This document shows, in pieces, positions 1 through 9,070 of a stretch of DNA of 53,304 nt; within the stretch, counting starts at the first letter, position 1; each line of letters begins with the position of its first letter. Both the position numbers and the translations under genes were made by a program. The notes beneath the pieces are model-generated. The model did no database searches, was not told the origin of the DNA, and was given only the letters and a program-made list of their open reading frames with translations. The DNA lies in assembly GCF_022952855.1 (NCBI RefSeq), contig NZ_JALJDX010000191.1:1-53304 (forward strand), read 5' to 3'. The stretch comes from Pseudomonas sp. RGM2987 (GTDB lineage Bacteria; Pseudomonadota; Gammaproteobacteria; Pseudomonadales; Pseudomonadaceae).

Positions 1-3
1 GCT

Positions 4-30
4 GCCTTCGCGAGCAAGCCCGCTCCCACA
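4..30. repeat. REP half-element at window edge
   Basis: This is a single REP unit (GCCTTCGCGAGCAAGCCCGC then TCCCACA), the same class as the paired copies at 12017-12089 and 16108-16222. Its partner would lie before the window. Confidence 0.7.
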
Positions 31-62
31 CAGTTATTTTGGTAACCATGAATTCCAGGCAA

Positions 63-93
63 AAAGAAGCCCCGCATTTGACGGGGCTTCTTT
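63..93. terminator. Bidirectional intrinsic terminator
   Basis: A perfect 12-bp stem (63-74 pairs with 82-93) has a 7-nt loop and A/T tracts on both sides. It lies just past the stop of the minus-strand DUF3108 gene and ends the purM-purN-DUF3108 unit. Confidence 0.85.
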
Positions 94-106
94 ATATCGG
101 AGTTGA

Positions 107-820
107 TCAGCTGCCTTTCACAGCCTTGCCGTTGACCGTACCGTCCTGGAGCATGATGTTGTACTCCTTGCCGTCGGTCTCGACCTGTTGCAGGCGCACC
201 AGCAGGTAGTCCCAGTCCTTGGCGAACCAGAGCACGGTGATGCGTTTGCTTTGTGTCGGATCGCGCACGCGCTCGACTTTGATCGCGTCGATCTGGCCGG
301 CCTTGGTGTCTACCTTCTCGGCGCCTAGCACGCGGAAGTCGTAGGTATCGACTTCGCCATCGTCGACCACCTGATAACTCATGCTCTTCTTGCCGGCCGC
401 GACGTCGTGCTGCAGGGCCAGTTGATAAGTCGATTTGTCGACCATGCCACGGTTGAGCGGCAGCTTGACCGCGTCGCCGCGATCGGTGCCGGTGACCATC
501 TTGGCGTTCCAGTCGAAGTCCAGGTCGGCCTTCTTGGCCTTGCCCAGGCCGCCGCGCTCGAAGTGGTAGGACTGTGGCAGCAAGGTGTCCTTGTCCAGGG
601 TCAGGGTGCTTTCTTCGGTCAGGCTGGCGATCATCATCGAAGCCTTGAAGCTGAGCTTCCAGGTGCCGTTGGCCTCCTTGGTCAGGCTGCGCTCGGCGGT
701 GCCGCTCATCGGCAGCTGTTTCCAGTCGGCGGTGTAGCTGGCGGAGAACGGTTGAAGTTCCGAAGCCTGTGCCAGGGGCAGGGCAAGCAGAGCGCAAGCG
801 AAGAGCAGGGCGCGACGCAT
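107..820 (-). CDS. DUF3108 domain-containing exported protein
   Basis: A 237-residue protein whose chosen start gives a clean signal peptide (MRRALLFACALLALPLAQA), followed by a mature domain beginning ELQPFSASYTADW. The upstream in-frame extension (to 922) runs into purN and is arginine/proline-rich, so I reject it. The mature region reads as a beta-rich DUF3108 protein (SASYTADWK near the N-terminus, then alternating strands such as LDKDTLLPQSYHFERGG). The family is periplasmic or outer-membrane associated and has no established activity. It sits 8 nt after purN and before a strong terminator, so it is probably co-transcribed with purM and purN, a common arrangement in Pseudomonas. Identification is by recalled family resemblance. 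Confidence 0.85.
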   Translation of the reverse strand: MRRALLFACALLALPLAQASELQPFSASYTADWKQLPMSGTAERSLTKEANGTWKLSFKASMMIASLTEESTLTLDKDTLLPQSYHFERGGLGKAKKADLDFDWNAKMVTGTDRGDAVKLPLNRGMVDKSTYQLALQHDVAAGKKSMSYQVVDDGEVDTYDFRVLGAEKVDTKAGQIDAIKVERVRDPTQSKRITVLWFAKDWDYLLVRLQQVETDGKEYNIMLQDGTVNGKAVKGS

Positions 821-828
821 AATATCTC

Positions 829-1479
829 CTAGTGTCGAATCAAATGGCCGCTGGCCGGCAATAACTGGCCGTCCAGTGAGGCACCGCGGTCGTCGAGGGT
901 CAGCCGTCCTTCGGCAAACCAACGCACGGCCATCGGGTAGATCTGGTGCTCGCGGGTGTGAACCCGTTGCGCCAGGCTTTGCGGCGTGTCGTGCAACTCT
1001 ACCGGTATTACCGCCTGTACGACCAGTGGTCCGCCATCGAGTTCCTCAGTGACAAAGTGCACGGAGCAGCCGTGCTCCGTGTCGCCGGCCTCCAGCGCTC
1101 GCTGATGAGTGTGTAACCCTTTGTATTTGGGCAGCAACGAGGGATGGATATTGAACAGGCGGCCCTGGTAGTGACGCACGAAGCCGGCGCTGAGGATGCG
1201 CATGAAGCCAGCCAGCACCACCAGTTGCGGATTGAAGGTGTCGATCTGTTCAATCAACGCGGCGTCGAAGGCTTCGCGGCCTTCGAACGCCTTGTGATCC
1301 AACACGCGGGTGTCGATCCCCGCGTCCCGGGCGCGTTGCAGGCCGTAGGCGTCGGCGCGGTTGGAGATCACCGCGCGGATGCGGACCGGGCTGTCGCCGG
1401 TCCGCGTGCTGTCGATCAGGGCCTGCAAGTTACTGCCGGTGCCGGACAGCAGCACCACGACATTACAGGTTGCGGACAT
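829..1479 (-). CDS. purN: Phosphoribosylglycinamide formyltransferase PurN
   Basis: A 216-residue enzyme of de novo purine synthesis that transfers a formyl group from 10-formyltetrahydrofolate to GAR. Visible motifs are the N-terminal nucleotide-binding segment VVLLSGTGSNLQAL, the catalytic NIHPSLLPKYKGLHTHQRAL (Asn and His), and the later LDGGPLVVQ bearing the catalytic Asp. Length and motif spacing match full-length PurN. Its ATG overlaps the purM stop as ATGA (1477-1481 on the complement), so translation is probably coupled. Cytosolic. Confidence 0.97.
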   Translation of the reverse strand: MSATCNVVVLLSGTGSNLQALIDSTRTGDSPVRIRAVISNRADAYGLQRARDAGIDTRVLDHKAFEGREAFDAALIEQIDTFNPQLVVLAGFMRILSAGFVRHYQGRLFNIHPSLLPKYKGLHTHQRALEAGDTEHGCSVHFVTEELDGGPLVVQAVIPVELHDTPQSLAQRVHTREHQIYPMAVRWFAEGRLTLDDRGASLDGQLLPASGHLIRH

Positions 1480-2537
1480 CAGTGCGCCTTAAGGTTTTTC
1501 AGCTCGACCTGGGCAGCGCCTTCGGCGGCGGTGGCGATCTGACCGATGACCCATGGCTGCTCACCGGCTTCACGCAACACGTTCAGGGCGGTCTCGACGT
1601 GCTCCTGGGCCACGCAGATCACCATGCCCACGCCACAGTTCAGCACGCGGTGCATTTCAGTCTCATCGACGTTGCCTTGTTCCTGCAGCCAGTCGAACAC
1701 CGCCGGGCGGGTCCAGCTCGCCACGTCGACCACCGCCTGGGCGCCTTTTGGCAGCACGCGCGGGATGTTGTCGAGCAGGCCGCCGCCGGTGATGTGGGCC
1801 ATGGCCTTGACGGCGCCGGTGTCCTTGATCAGCTTGAGCAGCGGCTTGACGTAGATGCGGGTCGGCGCCATCAGCAGGTCGCTCAGCGGCTGGCCGTCGA
1901 GCTGGGTGTTTTCGATGTCGGCACCGGAGACCTCGATGATCTTGCGGATCAGCGAGTAGCCGTTGGAGTGCGGACCGGAGGAAGGCAGGGCGAGCAGGGC
2001 GTCGCCGGCAGCGACTTTCGAGCCGTCGATGATCTCGGCTTTTTCCACGACGCCGACGCAGAAGCCGGCCAGGTCGTAGTCTTCGCCTTCGTACATGCCA
2101 GGCATTTCAGCGGTTTCGCCACCGACCAGCGAGCAGCCGGACAATTCACAGCCGGCGCCGATGCCGGTCACGACCTGGGCGGCGGTGTCGACGTTCAGTT
2201 TGCCGGTGGCGTAGTAGTCGAGGAAAAACAGCGGCTCGGCGCCGCAGACCACCAGGTCGTTCACGCACATGGCCACCAGGTCGATGCCGATGCTGTCGTG
2301 CTTGTTCAGGTTCAAGGCCAGGCGCAGCTTGGTGCCCACGCCATCGGTGCCCGAGACCAGCACCGGTTGCTTGTAGCCGGCCGGGATCTCGCAGAGGGCG
2401 CCGAAACCGCCCAGGCCGCCCATGACTTCCGGGCGCGCAGTGCGCTTGGCGACGCTCTTGATGCGTTCGACCAATGCTTCACCGGCGTCGATGTCTACAC
2501 CGGCGTCCTTGTAGCTCAGGGAGGGTTGCTTGCTCAT
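1479..2537 (-). CDS. purM: Phosphoribosylformylglycinamidine cyclo-ligase PurM
   Basis: A 352-residue AIR synthetase that uses ATP to close the imidazole ring of FGAM. It opens with [20 protein letters not shown], then has [21 protein letters not shown] (the conserved signature), [20 protein letters not shown] and [13 protein letters not shown], all hallmarks of PurM. Full length with no defects. It is the first gene of the minus-strand purM-purN-DUF3108 unit. The region upstream is shared with the divergent DUF2066 gene. Confidence 0.98.
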   Translation of the reverse strand: MSKQPSLSYKDAGVDIDAGEALVERIKSVAKRTARPEVMGGLGGFGALCEIPAGYKQPVLVSGTDGVGTKLRLALNLNKHDSIGIDLVAMCVNDLVVCGAEPLFFLDYYATGKLNVDTAAQVVTGIGAGCELSGCSLVGGETAEMPGMYEGEDYDLAGFCVGVVEKAEIIDGSKVAAGDALLALPSSGPHSNGYSLIRKIIEVSGADIENTQLDGQPLSDLLMAPTRIYVKPLLKLIKDTGAVKAMAHITGGGLLDNIPRVLPKGAQAVVDVASWTRPAVFDWLQEQGNVDETEMHRVLNCGVGMVICVAQEHVETALNVLREAGEQPWVIGQIATAAEGAAQVELKNLKAH

Positions 2538-2902
2538 GATCCAGGCCTTTAGGGGGGATTTCTGGGTAACGACCGACCGCCCGGGCCATTGAATAACCGT
2601 TGTACGAATTATTCCGGGTGCCCAGCGATTGCCGGTCTGCGAAGGCGCGCGATTTTATCAGGCTTGAGGGGCAGCGGCCATCCTCGCGCCGACGGGCAGG
2701 GACATATCCACGGAAAAAAACCGATATTTCTTATATTGGTACTGCGCGGCGCGGCTGTATAAGGTGTAGCAGTAAGCGGCGAGGGTGATGACCGTGGGAA
2801 ACTTGCACCGGGTGGGTGAATGTTTTGCCGGGTGCCGTGGTCACAGCCATGCTCAATCTTCTTCACACGGCCTGTTCCAGCCGTTACGTCCGGGAATCTT
2901 CC
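2538..2902. other. Divergent intergenic region purM / DUF2066 gene
   Basis: This 365-nt gap separates two divergently transcribed genes. The short ORFs across it have no Pseudomonas-like composition and I see no gene. It contains one plausible plus-strand promoter (2736-2763). I found no convincing minus-strand -35/-10 pair for purM by eye. Confidence 0.5.
2736..2763 (+). promoter_or_regulatory. Candidate sigma-70 promoter for DUF2066 gene
   Basis: TTGGTA (2736-2741), a 16-bp spacer, then TATAAG (2758-2763). It is about 140 nt before the chosen ATG at 2903. Read by eye only. Confidence 0.4.
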
Positions 2903-3961
2903 ATGCGTTTGTTCAAATTCTTGTCCGTGGGCTGCCTGTCGCTGATCAGCCTGGCGAGCCATGCCGAAACAGTGAATGGCCTTTATCAAGTGCTCGAGCC
3001 GGTCAGCAACCAGACGCCGGAGGAGCGTAACCAGGCGACATTGCGTGCCCTCGATACGCTGGTGCTGCGCCTGACCGGCGACGCCAAGGCCGCGCAGAAC
3101 CCCGGCCTGGCGGCGATCCGCAAGGACCCGCAGCAGATCATTCTGCAATACGGCTACGATGCCGGCCCGCCGGAAAGCCTCAAGGTGGACTTCGACCCGG
3201 CGAGCACCGAGCGGGCCTTGCGCTCGGCCGGGCTGTCGCTGTGGGGCGCGAACCGACCGTCGATCCTCGGCTGGTGGTTGAACGATTCGGCCGAGGGTTC
3301 CAGCCTGGTGGGCGACGGTCAGGCCAGCGCCGTGCCGCTACGGCGCGCCGCGCAACATCGGGGCCTGGCGCTGCACCTGCCGTTGGCGGACTTGAGCGAA
3401 CAGCTTGTCGCCACCGCGCCGAACCTGGAAGGCAGCGACCCGGCGCCACTGCGCGATGCGTCGCAGCGATATGCAGCAGATGCCTTGCTGGCGGTTCACG
3501 CCAAGGAGGAAGGCGGGCAGTGGCACGGGACCTGGCGCCTGTGGCTGGGCGATCAGCGTGAGCAGGGCACGGCCCAGGGCGCCGACGCCGCCGCCCTGGC
3601 CGATGCGGTCATGCTGGCGGTAAACCAGCGTCTGGCGCCGCGTTTCGTGGCCAAGCCGGGCGTGGCGACTGAACAGTTGCTGCAAGTGCAGGGCATGAAC
3701 CTTGAACGCTACGCCGCCCTTGGACGCTTGCTCGAACCGTTTGGCGGGCAACTGCAACGGGTCGATGGCGACCAGATCGTCTATCGGGTCAACGGCAGCG
3801 CCGAACAGCTGAAGGCGCAGTTGGCCCTGGCAAAACTCCAGGAAGTCCCGGCCGGTGAGCCTGTTGCGCCAGAGCCGGCGGCCCAGCCTGCCGCCGATGG
3901 CTCAGTCCCGTTGGCAACGCCTGCACCGGCCCCGGCGGCCAACTTGCGGTTCCGTTGGTAG
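2903..3961 (+). CDS. DUF2066 domain-containing exported protein
   Basis: A 352-residue protein starting at MRLFKFLSVGCLSLISLASHA, a typical Sec signal peptide cleaved before ETVNGLYQV. The longer frame from 2816 adds a non-signal-like stretch and is not adopted. The mature part matches the DUF2066 pattern known from gammaproteobacteria: ETVNGLYQVLEPV, then RALDTLVLRLTGD and a Q-Y-G-Y segment. The last ~40 residues are Pro/Ala-rich. In pseudomonads this gene sits between purM and an AI-2E family permease plus hda, as here. Function is not established; periplasmic location is inferred from the signal peptide. Confidence 0.85.
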   Translation: MRLFKFLSVGCLSLISLASHAETVNGLYQVLEPVSNQTPEERNQATLRALDTLVLRLTGDAKAAQNPGLAAIRKDPQQIILQYGYDAGPPESLKVDFDPASTERALRSAGLSLWGANRPSILGWWLNDSAEGSSLVGDGQASAVPLRRAAQHRGLALHLPLADLSEQLVATAPNLEGSDPAPLRDASQRYAADALLAVHAKEEGGQWHGTWRLWLGDQREQGTAQGADAAALADAVMLAVNQRLAPRFVAKPGVATEQLLQVQGMNLERYAALGRLLEPFGGQLQRVDGDQIVYRVNGSAEQLKAQLALAKLQEVPAGEPVAPEPAAQPAADGSVPLATPAPAPAANLRFRW

Positions 3962-3993
3962 GTTTTCTTTCTTTATATAGCTAGGAGTGGTTC

Positions 3994-5067
3994 ATGGGCG
4001 ATACGCGGCGTTGGTTCTGGTTGGGCGGGGTGGCCCTGCTGTTCGCGTTTATCTATCTGCTGCACCCGATCCTTACGCCGTTCCTGGTTGCGCTGCTGTT
4101 GGCCTATCTGTTCGACCCGGTGGTGGATCGCCTGGAGAAATTCGGTCTGTCGCGGACCTGGGGCGTGGTGGCGGTGTTTGCGCTGTTCACCCTCATTGTC
4201 GGCGCCCTGTTGCTGGTGTTGATCCCGATGCTCGCCAAGCAGTTGGTGCGCCTGTATGAACTGGCGCCGCAAATGCTCGATTGGTTGCAGCACAGCGCGG
4301 TGCCATGGGTGCAGTCGAAGCTGGGGCTGGCGGACGGGTTCTGGAAGTTCGACAAGGTCAAGGCCGCCATCAGCGAGCACATGGGCCAGACCACGGATAT
4401 CGTCGGCGTGGTCCTGAGCCAGGCCACGGCCTCGAGCCTGGCGCTGATCGGCTGGCTGGCGAACCTGGTGCTGATCCCTGTGGTGGCGTTCTATCTGTTG
4501 CGCGACTGGGACCTGATGATGGCGAAGATCCGCAGCCTGCTGCCGCGTCATCGTGAGGAACACATCATGAGCCTGACCGGTGAATGCCACGAAGTGTTGG
4601 GCGCATTCGTGCGCGGGCAATTACTGGTGATGGTGGCCCTGGGCTTCATCTATGCCGCCGGGCTGATGCTGGTGGGGCTGGAGTTGGGGCTGCTGATCGG
4701 CATGATCGCCGGGCTGGCGGCCATCGTGCCGTACATGGGCTTTGTAATTGGTATTGGCGCGGCGTTGATCGCCGGGTTGTTCCAGTTCGGCGGCGACCTG
4801 TACCCGATGGTAGGCATCGTAGCGGTGTTCATGGTCGGGCAGGCCCTGGAAGGCATGGTGCTGACGCCATTGCTGGTGGGTGATCGGATCGGCCTGCACC
4901 CGGTGGCGGTGATCTTCGCGATCCTGGCCGGTGGCGAGTTGTTCGGCTTCACCGGGATCCTGCTGGCGCTGCCGGTGGCTGCGGTGATCATGGTGCTGGT
5001 GCGGCACATGCACGATCTGTACAAGGATTCGGACATCTACAGCGGCGCCGAAGACCCCGAGCTGTAG
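3994..5067 (+). CDS. AI-2E family transporter (PerM-like permease)
   Basis: A 357-residue polytopic membrane protein with about eight hydrophobic segments: paired helices at the N-terminus (FWLGGVALLFAFIYLL and LVALLLAYLFDPVV), a central amphipathic region, and a C-terminal block with GLEL..LIGMIAGLAAIVPYMGF and GLHPVAVIFAILAGGELFG. These are signature segments of the AI-2E/PerM family (PF01594). The substrate is unknown; a family member exports AI-2 in other species, but this is not implied here. The start follows a TAGGAG ribosome site 32 nt after the DUF2066 stop, so the two are likely co-transcribed. Confidence 0.92.
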   Translation: MGDTRRWFWLGGVALLFAFIYLLHPILTPFLVALLLAYLFDPVVDRLEKFGLSRTWGVVAVFALFTLIVGALLLVLIPMLAKQLVRLYELAPQMLDWLQHSAVPWVQSKLGLADGFWKFDKVKAAISEHMGQTTDIVGVVLSQATASSLALIGWLANLVLIPVVAFYLLRDWDLMMAKIRSLLPRHREEHIMSLTGECHEVLGAFVRGQLLVMVALGFIYAAGLMLVGLELGLLIGMIAGLAAIVPYMGFVIGIGAALIAGLFQFGGDLYPMVGIVAVFMVGQALEGMVLTPLLVGDRIGLHPVAVIFAILAGGELFGFTGILLALPVAAVIMVLVRHMHDLYKDSDIYSGAEDPEL

Positions 5068-5073
5068 GGCGAA

Positions 5074-5106
5074 CGCCAGGGAAACCGTCGTCGGCGTTCC
5101 CTGGCG
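5074..5106. terminator. Hairpin downstream of the AI-2E family gene
   Basis: A 10-bp perfect stem (CGCCAGGGAA at 5074-5083 with TTCCCTGGCG at 5097-5106) without a clear T-run. It is a transcript-end or processing hairpin rather than a textbook terminator. Confidence 0.45.
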
Positions 5107-5141
5107 CTGCAAACCTTTGATTTTGCTCGTGGTCCGGCGCA

Positions 5142-5168
5142 TTGTGCGGTCCGCCCCACGGGTATAAA
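5142..5168 (+). promoter_or_regulatory. Candidate hda promoter
   Basis: TTGTGC (5142) lies ahead of TATAAA at 5163-5168, with a 15-16-bp spacer depending on -35 alignment. It is about 55 nt before the hda ATG. The -10 is good and the -35 is weak. Confidence 0.4.
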
Positions 5169-5223
5169 CTTTGCCAACTTTACACAGAGGCCACTAACGG
5201 TTCCCCGCAACCGTTCAGTCAGC

Positions 5224-5928
5224 ATGAAACCGATTCAGCTGCCCCTAGGTGTGCGTCTGCGTGATGACGCCACCTTCATCAATTACTATCCAGGCGCCAA
5301 TGCCGCTGCACTCGGCTATGTCGAGCGGCTTTGCGAAGCCGACGCCGGCTGGACGGAGAGCCTGATTTATCTGTGGGGCAAGGATGGGGTAGGGCGCACG
5401 CACCTGTTGCAGGCCGCCTGCCTGCGGTTCGAGCAGTTGGGCGAGCCGGCGGTGTACCTGCCGCTGGCCGAATTGCTGGATCGCGGCGTTGAAATCCTCG
5501 ACAACCTGGAGCAGTACGAACTGGTCTGCCTGGACGATCTCCAGGCCGTGGCCGGCAAGGCGGATTGGGAGGAAGCGCTGTTTCATCTATTCAATCGGCT
5601 GCGCGACAGTGGTCGGCGGTTGCTGATCGCCGCCTCGACGTCGCCGCGGGAGCTACCTGTCAAACTGGCGGATCTCAAGTCCCGTCTCACCCTGGCGCTG
5701 ATATTCCAGATGCGCCCGCTTTCCGATGAAGACAAACTCCGGGCATTGCAGTTGCGCGCTTCCCGGCGTGGACTGCATCTGACCGATGAGGTCGGGCATT
5801 TCATTCTGACCCGGGGCACCCGCAGCATGAGCGCGCTGTTCGAATTGCTCGAACGCCTCGACCAGGCTTCGCTTCAAGCCCAGCGCAAGCTGACTATTCC
5901 TTTTTTGAAAGAAACCCTGGGCTGGTGA
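5224..5928 (+). CDS. hda: DnaA regulatory inactivator Hda
   Basis: A 234-residue AAA+ protein that binds the sliding clamp and stimulates hydrolysis of ATP bound to DnaA, limiting re-initiation of replication. The N-terminal QLPLGV (residues 5-10) fits the clamp-binding motif. The Walker A equivalent is WGKDGVGRTHL (about residues 51-61), with CLDDLQAVAG as Walker B and LKSRLTLALIFQM before the lid domain. The length agrees with Pseudomonas Hda. No strong Shine-Dalgarno precedes the ATG, which suggests low translation. Downstream is a REP pair. Confidence 0.95.
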   Translation: MKPIQLPLGVRLRDDATFINYYPGANAAALGYVERLCEADAGWTESLIYLWGKDGVGRTHLLQAACLRFEQLGEPAVYLPLAELLDRGVEILDNLEQYELVCLDDLQAVAGKADWEEALFHLFNRLRDSGRRLLIAASTSPRELPVKLADLKSRLTLALIFQMRPLSDEDKLRALQLRASRRGLHLTDEVGHFILTRGTRSMSALFELLERLDQASLQAQRKLTIPFLKETLGW

Positions 5929-5950
5929 AAGCTTGTTGGGGCCCGCTTTT

Positions 5951-6040
5951 GTGGCGAGGGAGCTTGCTCCCGCTTGAGTGCGAAGCGCTCACAAAAAAGG
6001 GTCTGCTGCGCAGCCCAGCGGGAGCAAGCTCCCTCGCCAC
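5951..6040. repeat. Paired inverted REP element (BIME), class GTGGCGAGGGAGC
   Basis: GTGGCGAGGGAGCTTGCTCC at 5951 is repeated inverted at 6017-6040. The left arm is itself a palindrome. The same class recurs at 7554-7645 and a variant at 47651-47782. Confidence 0.9.
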
Positions 6041-6130
6041 AGTGGGTTGCAGGCTGCGCGACGTTTAAAATGGGCTTAAGCGCTTAGATGTGCGGGTGAA
6101 ACCGAGAAGTCACATTGGCATCGATTGAAT

Positions 6131-6159
6131 TTGCAAATGGACTCGATAGAGGGCATAGT
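6131..6159 (+). promoter_or_regulatory. Candidate promoter for first NlpC/P60 gene
   Basis: TTGCAA (6131-6136), a 17-bp spacer, CATAGT (6154-6159), 36 nt before the chosen ATG. Both hexamers match consensus at four of six positions. Confidence 0.35.
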
Positions 6160-6195
6160 CTCGCCATCTTTACTACTACAGCCACGGTCGTGCCC

Positions 6196-6822
6196 ATGCT
6201 AAATCGCTTCGCACCCCTCGTGCCTCTCGCACTCGTTACCCTGTTGTTCGGTTGCGCTGCCCACACTCCAGTGACCCAGCAAGTGCAACAACCACAGGTC
6301 AAGAATTCCGTTACCGCGCAGTCTTCCTCCGTATTGTTCCAGGAAGAAATAGCCGATGACAAAGAGCTGGCGGCCTTCGCCGGCAGCAAGCCTTATCAGC
6401 TCCCCGTGCTGGCCGACAGCATCCTGGAACGCGGCATGTCCCTGATCGGGACCCGCTACCGTTTCGGCGGCACCTCCGAGGCCGGCTTCGATTGCAGCGG
6501 TTTCATCGGTTATCTGTTCCGCGAAGAGGCCGGCATGAACCTGCCGCGCTCCACTCGCGAGATGATCAACGTGAACGCCCCGCTGGTGGCTCGCAACCAA
6601 CTGGAACCCGGTGACCTGCTGTTCTTCAGCACCAATGGTCGTCGCGGTCGCGTCAGTCACGCCGGGATCTACCTGGGCGACAACCAGTTCATCCATTCCA
6701 GCAGCCGCCGCAGCGGTGGCGTGCGAATCGACAGCCTGGGCGATAGTTACTGGAGCAAGACCTTCATTGAAGCCAAGCGCGCCCTCGCGATGGCACCGAC
6801 TGTGGTCACCGCTCGCAAGTAA
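6196..6822 (+). CDS. NlpC/P60 (C40) family lipoprotein endopeptidase
   Basis: A 208-residue lipoprotein. The start at 6196 gives MLNRFAPLVPLALVTLLFGC with lipobox LFGC; the frame upstream to 6115 adds a non-signal extension. The C-terminal half is an NlpC/P60 peptidase: GTRYRFGGTSEAGFDCSGFI carries the catalytic Cys, SHAGIYLGDNQFIHSSSRR the catalytic His, and LPRSTREM lies between. The family cleaves D-Glu-mesoDAP bonds in stem peptides, here probably from the outer membrane inner leaflet. It is immediately followed by a second gene of the same type at 6989, an apparent ancient duplication. Confidence 0.93.
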   Translation: MLNRFAPLVPLALVTLLFGCAAHTPVTQQVQQPQVKNSVTAQSSSVLFQEEIADDKELAAFAGSKPYQLPVLADSILERGMSLIGTRYRFGGTSEAGFDCSGFIGYLFREEAGMNLPRSTREMINVNAPLVARNQLEPGDLLFFSTNGRRGRVSHAGIYLGDNQFIHSSSRRSGGVRIDSLGDSYWSKTFIEAKRALAMAPTVVTARK

Positions 6823-6856
6823 GCGCACAGTTTGTAAGGCAAACTTAAAGTGTTAC

Positions 6857-6884
6857 TTGAAGTTTGCCTCATAGCCGCTAGAAT
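6857..6884 (+). promoter_or_regulatory. Candidate promoter of second NlpC/P60 gene
   Basis: TTGAAG (6857-6862), a 16-bp spacer, TAGAAT (6879-6884). The -35 overlaps the right arm of a 9-bp hairpin, GGCAAACTT...AAGTTTGCC (6838-6868), which may terminate the upstream transcript. Confidence 0.45.
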
Positions 6885-6988
6885 CCTTGATCATTGATTG
6901 ATGGCAATCCGCCTGCGTACTACGCGGGCGGGTCTGTTTTCATGCCCACGGCAGAAAAAGCCGCATCCAGATCAGGATTGTTCTGCAT

Positions 6989-7522
6989 ATGTCGACGTCG
7001 GCCCGCCTTGCTCTCATGTGTCTCGCCGCGCTGCTCAGCGCTTGCGCCAGCCGCACACCACCGCCCGCCCCGGTACGGGCCCCCGTGGTCTTTGCACCCT
7101 CGCAACCTTTTTCCCCAGCGGCTGAAGATGTGCTTTTCCGGGCACTGGGCTTGGTGGGGACGCCGTACCGCTGGGGCGGCAACACGCCGGATTCAGGTTT
7201 TGATTGCAGTGGCCTGATCGGCTACGTTTACCGCGATGCTGCCGGTATTTCCCTGCCGCGCTCCACCCGCGAGATGATCAGCATGCGCGCGCCGGATGTC
7301 GGCCAGGATGCGTTGCAGACGGGTGACCTGATTTTCTTCGCCACCAATGGCGGCTCGCAGGTCAGTCATGCCGGGATTTATGTGGGGGAAGGGCGCTTCG
7401 TCCATGCACCGGCTACCGGCGGCACGGTCAAGCTCGACAGCTTGTCCAAGGCCTATTGGCAGAAGGCCTATCTGAGCGCCAAGCGGGTGCTGCAGCCGGA
7501 GCATCTGGCGCGTAATCCCTGA
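6989..7522 (+). CDS. NlpC/P60 (C40) family lipoprotein endopeptidase, second copy
   Basis: A 177-residue lipoprotein beginning MSTSARLALMCLAALLSACAS, lipobox LSAC. The catalytic segment GTPYRWGGNTPDSGFDCSGL holds the Cys, and SHAGIYVGEGRFVHAPATGG the His; LPRSTREMISM matches its neighbour. The linker between lipobox and peptidase is short and Pro-rich (TPPPAPVRAPV) compared with the longer one in the gene at 6196. This suggests a shorter reach from the outer membrane. It has its own candidate promoter and a REP pair after the stop. Confidence 0.93.
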   Translation: MSTSARLALMCLAALLSACASRTPPPAPVRAPVVFAPSQPFSPAAEDVLFRALGLVGTPYRWGGNTPDSGFDCSGLIGYVYRDAAGISLPRSTREMISMRAPDVGQDALQTGDLIFFATNGGSQVSHAGIYVGEGRFVHAPATGGTVKLDSLSKAYWQKAYLSAKRVLQPEHLARNP

Positions 7523-7553
7523 CAACTGAGCTCGCCACAGCCGGATGGATTTT

Positions 7554-7645
7554 GTGGCGAGGGAGCTTGCTCCCGTTCGGTTGCGTAGCAACCGCCAAGA
7601 ACCGGGGCCGCCGCACAGCCCAGCGGGAGCAAGCTCCCTCGCCAC
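7554..7645. repeat. Paired inverted REP element (BIME)
   Basis: GTGGCGAGGGAGCTTGCTCC at 7554 is inverted at about 7623-7645. Same class as 5951-6040. It lies between two convergent genes and may act as a transcript end. Confidence 0.9.
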
Positions 7646-7665
7646 GGGGTTATTTCAAAGACCGG

Positions 7666-8976
7666 TTACTTACCCGACACCCGCCAGATCTTGTTCCCCA
7701 CATCATCGGCCACCAACAATCCACCCTGTTTATCGATCACCACACCCACCGGCCGCCCCTGGGCTTTCTCGTCTGCGTTGAGGAAACCGGTCAGCACATC
7801 CACTGGCTGCCCAGCCGGCTTGCCGCCAGTGAACGGTACGAAAATCACTTTATAACCACTGTGGGGCTTACGGTTCCAGGAGCCGTGTTGCCCGATGAAA
7901 GCGCCTTCGGTGAACGGCGCAGGCAGGCCGCTGCCTTCGGCGAAAGTCAGGCCCAGTGAGGCGGTGTGGGGGCCGACGGCGTAGTCCGGCGCGATGGCCT
8001 TGGCCACCAATGCCGGGTTCTGTGGTTCGACCCGCACGTCGACGTTCTGCCCGTAATAGCTGTAGGGCCAGCCATAGAAGGCGCCGTCCTTGACCGAAGT
8101 GATGTAGTCCGGCACCAGGTCGCTGCCGATCTCATCCCGCTCGTTCACCGCGGTCCACAGCGCGCCGCTGCGCGGTTCCCAGGCCAGGCCGTTGGGGTTG
8201 CGCAGGCCCGAGGCAAAAATACGGTGCTGGCCGCTGGCCCGGTCGACCTCCCAGATCGCCGCACGGCCTTCTTCGGCTTCCATGCCATTCTCCGCGACAT
8301 TGCTGTTCGAACCGGTGGTGACGTACAGCTTGCTGCCGTCCCGGCTGGCGATCACATTCTTGGTCCAGTGATGGTTAAGAGTGCCGCCGGGTAAATCGAC
8401 GACCTTGGTCGGCTCTGCCTTGATCTGCGTGTCGCCTTCCTTGTAGGGGAAGCGGATCAACCGGTCGGTGTCGGCAACGTACAGGTCATTGCCCACCAGC
8501 GTCATGCCGAACGGGGAGTTCAGGTTCTCCAGGAACACCGTGCGGGTTTCGGCAATACCGTCGTGATTGCTGTCGCGCAGCAACGTGATGCGGTTGGGGC
8601 TGGGCACGCCGGCCCCGGCGCGACCCATGACTTTTTTCATCACCCAACCGCGGATGCCCTTGGCGTCGTCCGGCTTGGGCGGCGCGTTGGTCTCGGCCAC
8701 CAGCACATCGCCATTGGGCAGCACGTAGAGCCAGCGAGGATGGTCCAGGCCCTCGGCGAACGCGTCGACTTGCAGGCCCTGGGCCGGGGTTGGCTTGGCG
8801 CCTTGCGGCCAGCCGACGGCTTCGGCGATGTTGACGGTAGGAATCAGAGTCTTGTTGGGTTCGGGCAGTTTCGGCGCCGGGCCGGTGCCGTCGGAAACCT
8901 GCAAGGTCGACGACTCGCCACAAGCAACGAGCCCGGCGGCGAGGGCGACGATCAGAAGATGAGGTGGCTTGAACAT
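7666..8976 (-). CDS. PQQ-dependent sugar dehydrogenase (sorbosone dehydrogenase family) lipoprotein
   Basis: A 436-residue protein with a lipoprotein signal ([20 protein letters not shown], lipobox LVAC) and a six-bladed propeller of the soluble glucose/sorbosone dehydrogenase type. Recognisable segments are [63 protein letters not shown] and [18 protein letters not shown]. Family members oxidise aldoses with PQQ as cofactor at the periplasmic face; the true substrate here is not evident. It stands as a single gene between a REP pair and the unknown gene at 9071, reading on the same strand. Confidence 0.9.
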   Translation of the reverse strand: MFKPPHLLIVALAAGLVACGESSTLQVSDGTGPAPKLPEPNKTLIPTVNIAEAVGWPQGAKPTPAQGLQVDAFAEGLDHPRWLYVLPNGDVLVAETNAPPKPDDAKGIRGWVMKKVMGRAGAGVPSPNRITLLRDSNHDGIAETRTVFLENLNSPFGMTLVGNDLYVADTDRLIRFPYKEGDTQIKAEPTKVVDLPGGTLNHHWTKNVIASRDGSKLYVTTGSNSNVAENGMEAEEGRAAIWEVDRASGQHRIFASGLRNPNGLAWEPRSGALWTAVNERDEIGSDLVPDYITSVKDGAFYGWPYSYYGQNVDVRVEPQNPALVAKAIAPDYAVGPHTASLGLTFAEGSGLPAPFTEGAFIGQHGSWNRKPHSGYKVIFVPFTGGKPAGQPVDVLTGFLNADEKAQGRPVGVVIDKQGGLLVADDVGNKIWRVSGK

Positions 8977-9070
8977 GCTGGCTTCCCTATGAATGCACGT
9001 GGTTATTCATAGAGAAGCGTAGACCGGCGATGGTTCAACCTGTGGTCATGCCAGAACCTTGTGGGTGGAG

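Noticed and set aside
1470..2552. 360-residue ORF antisense to purM
   Set aside because: Shadow of a high-GC coding strand; His/Gln/Ala-rich composition and exact overlap with purM.
2816..2902. N-terminal extension of the DUF2066 protein
   Set aside because: It would bury the clear signal peptide that begins at 2903.
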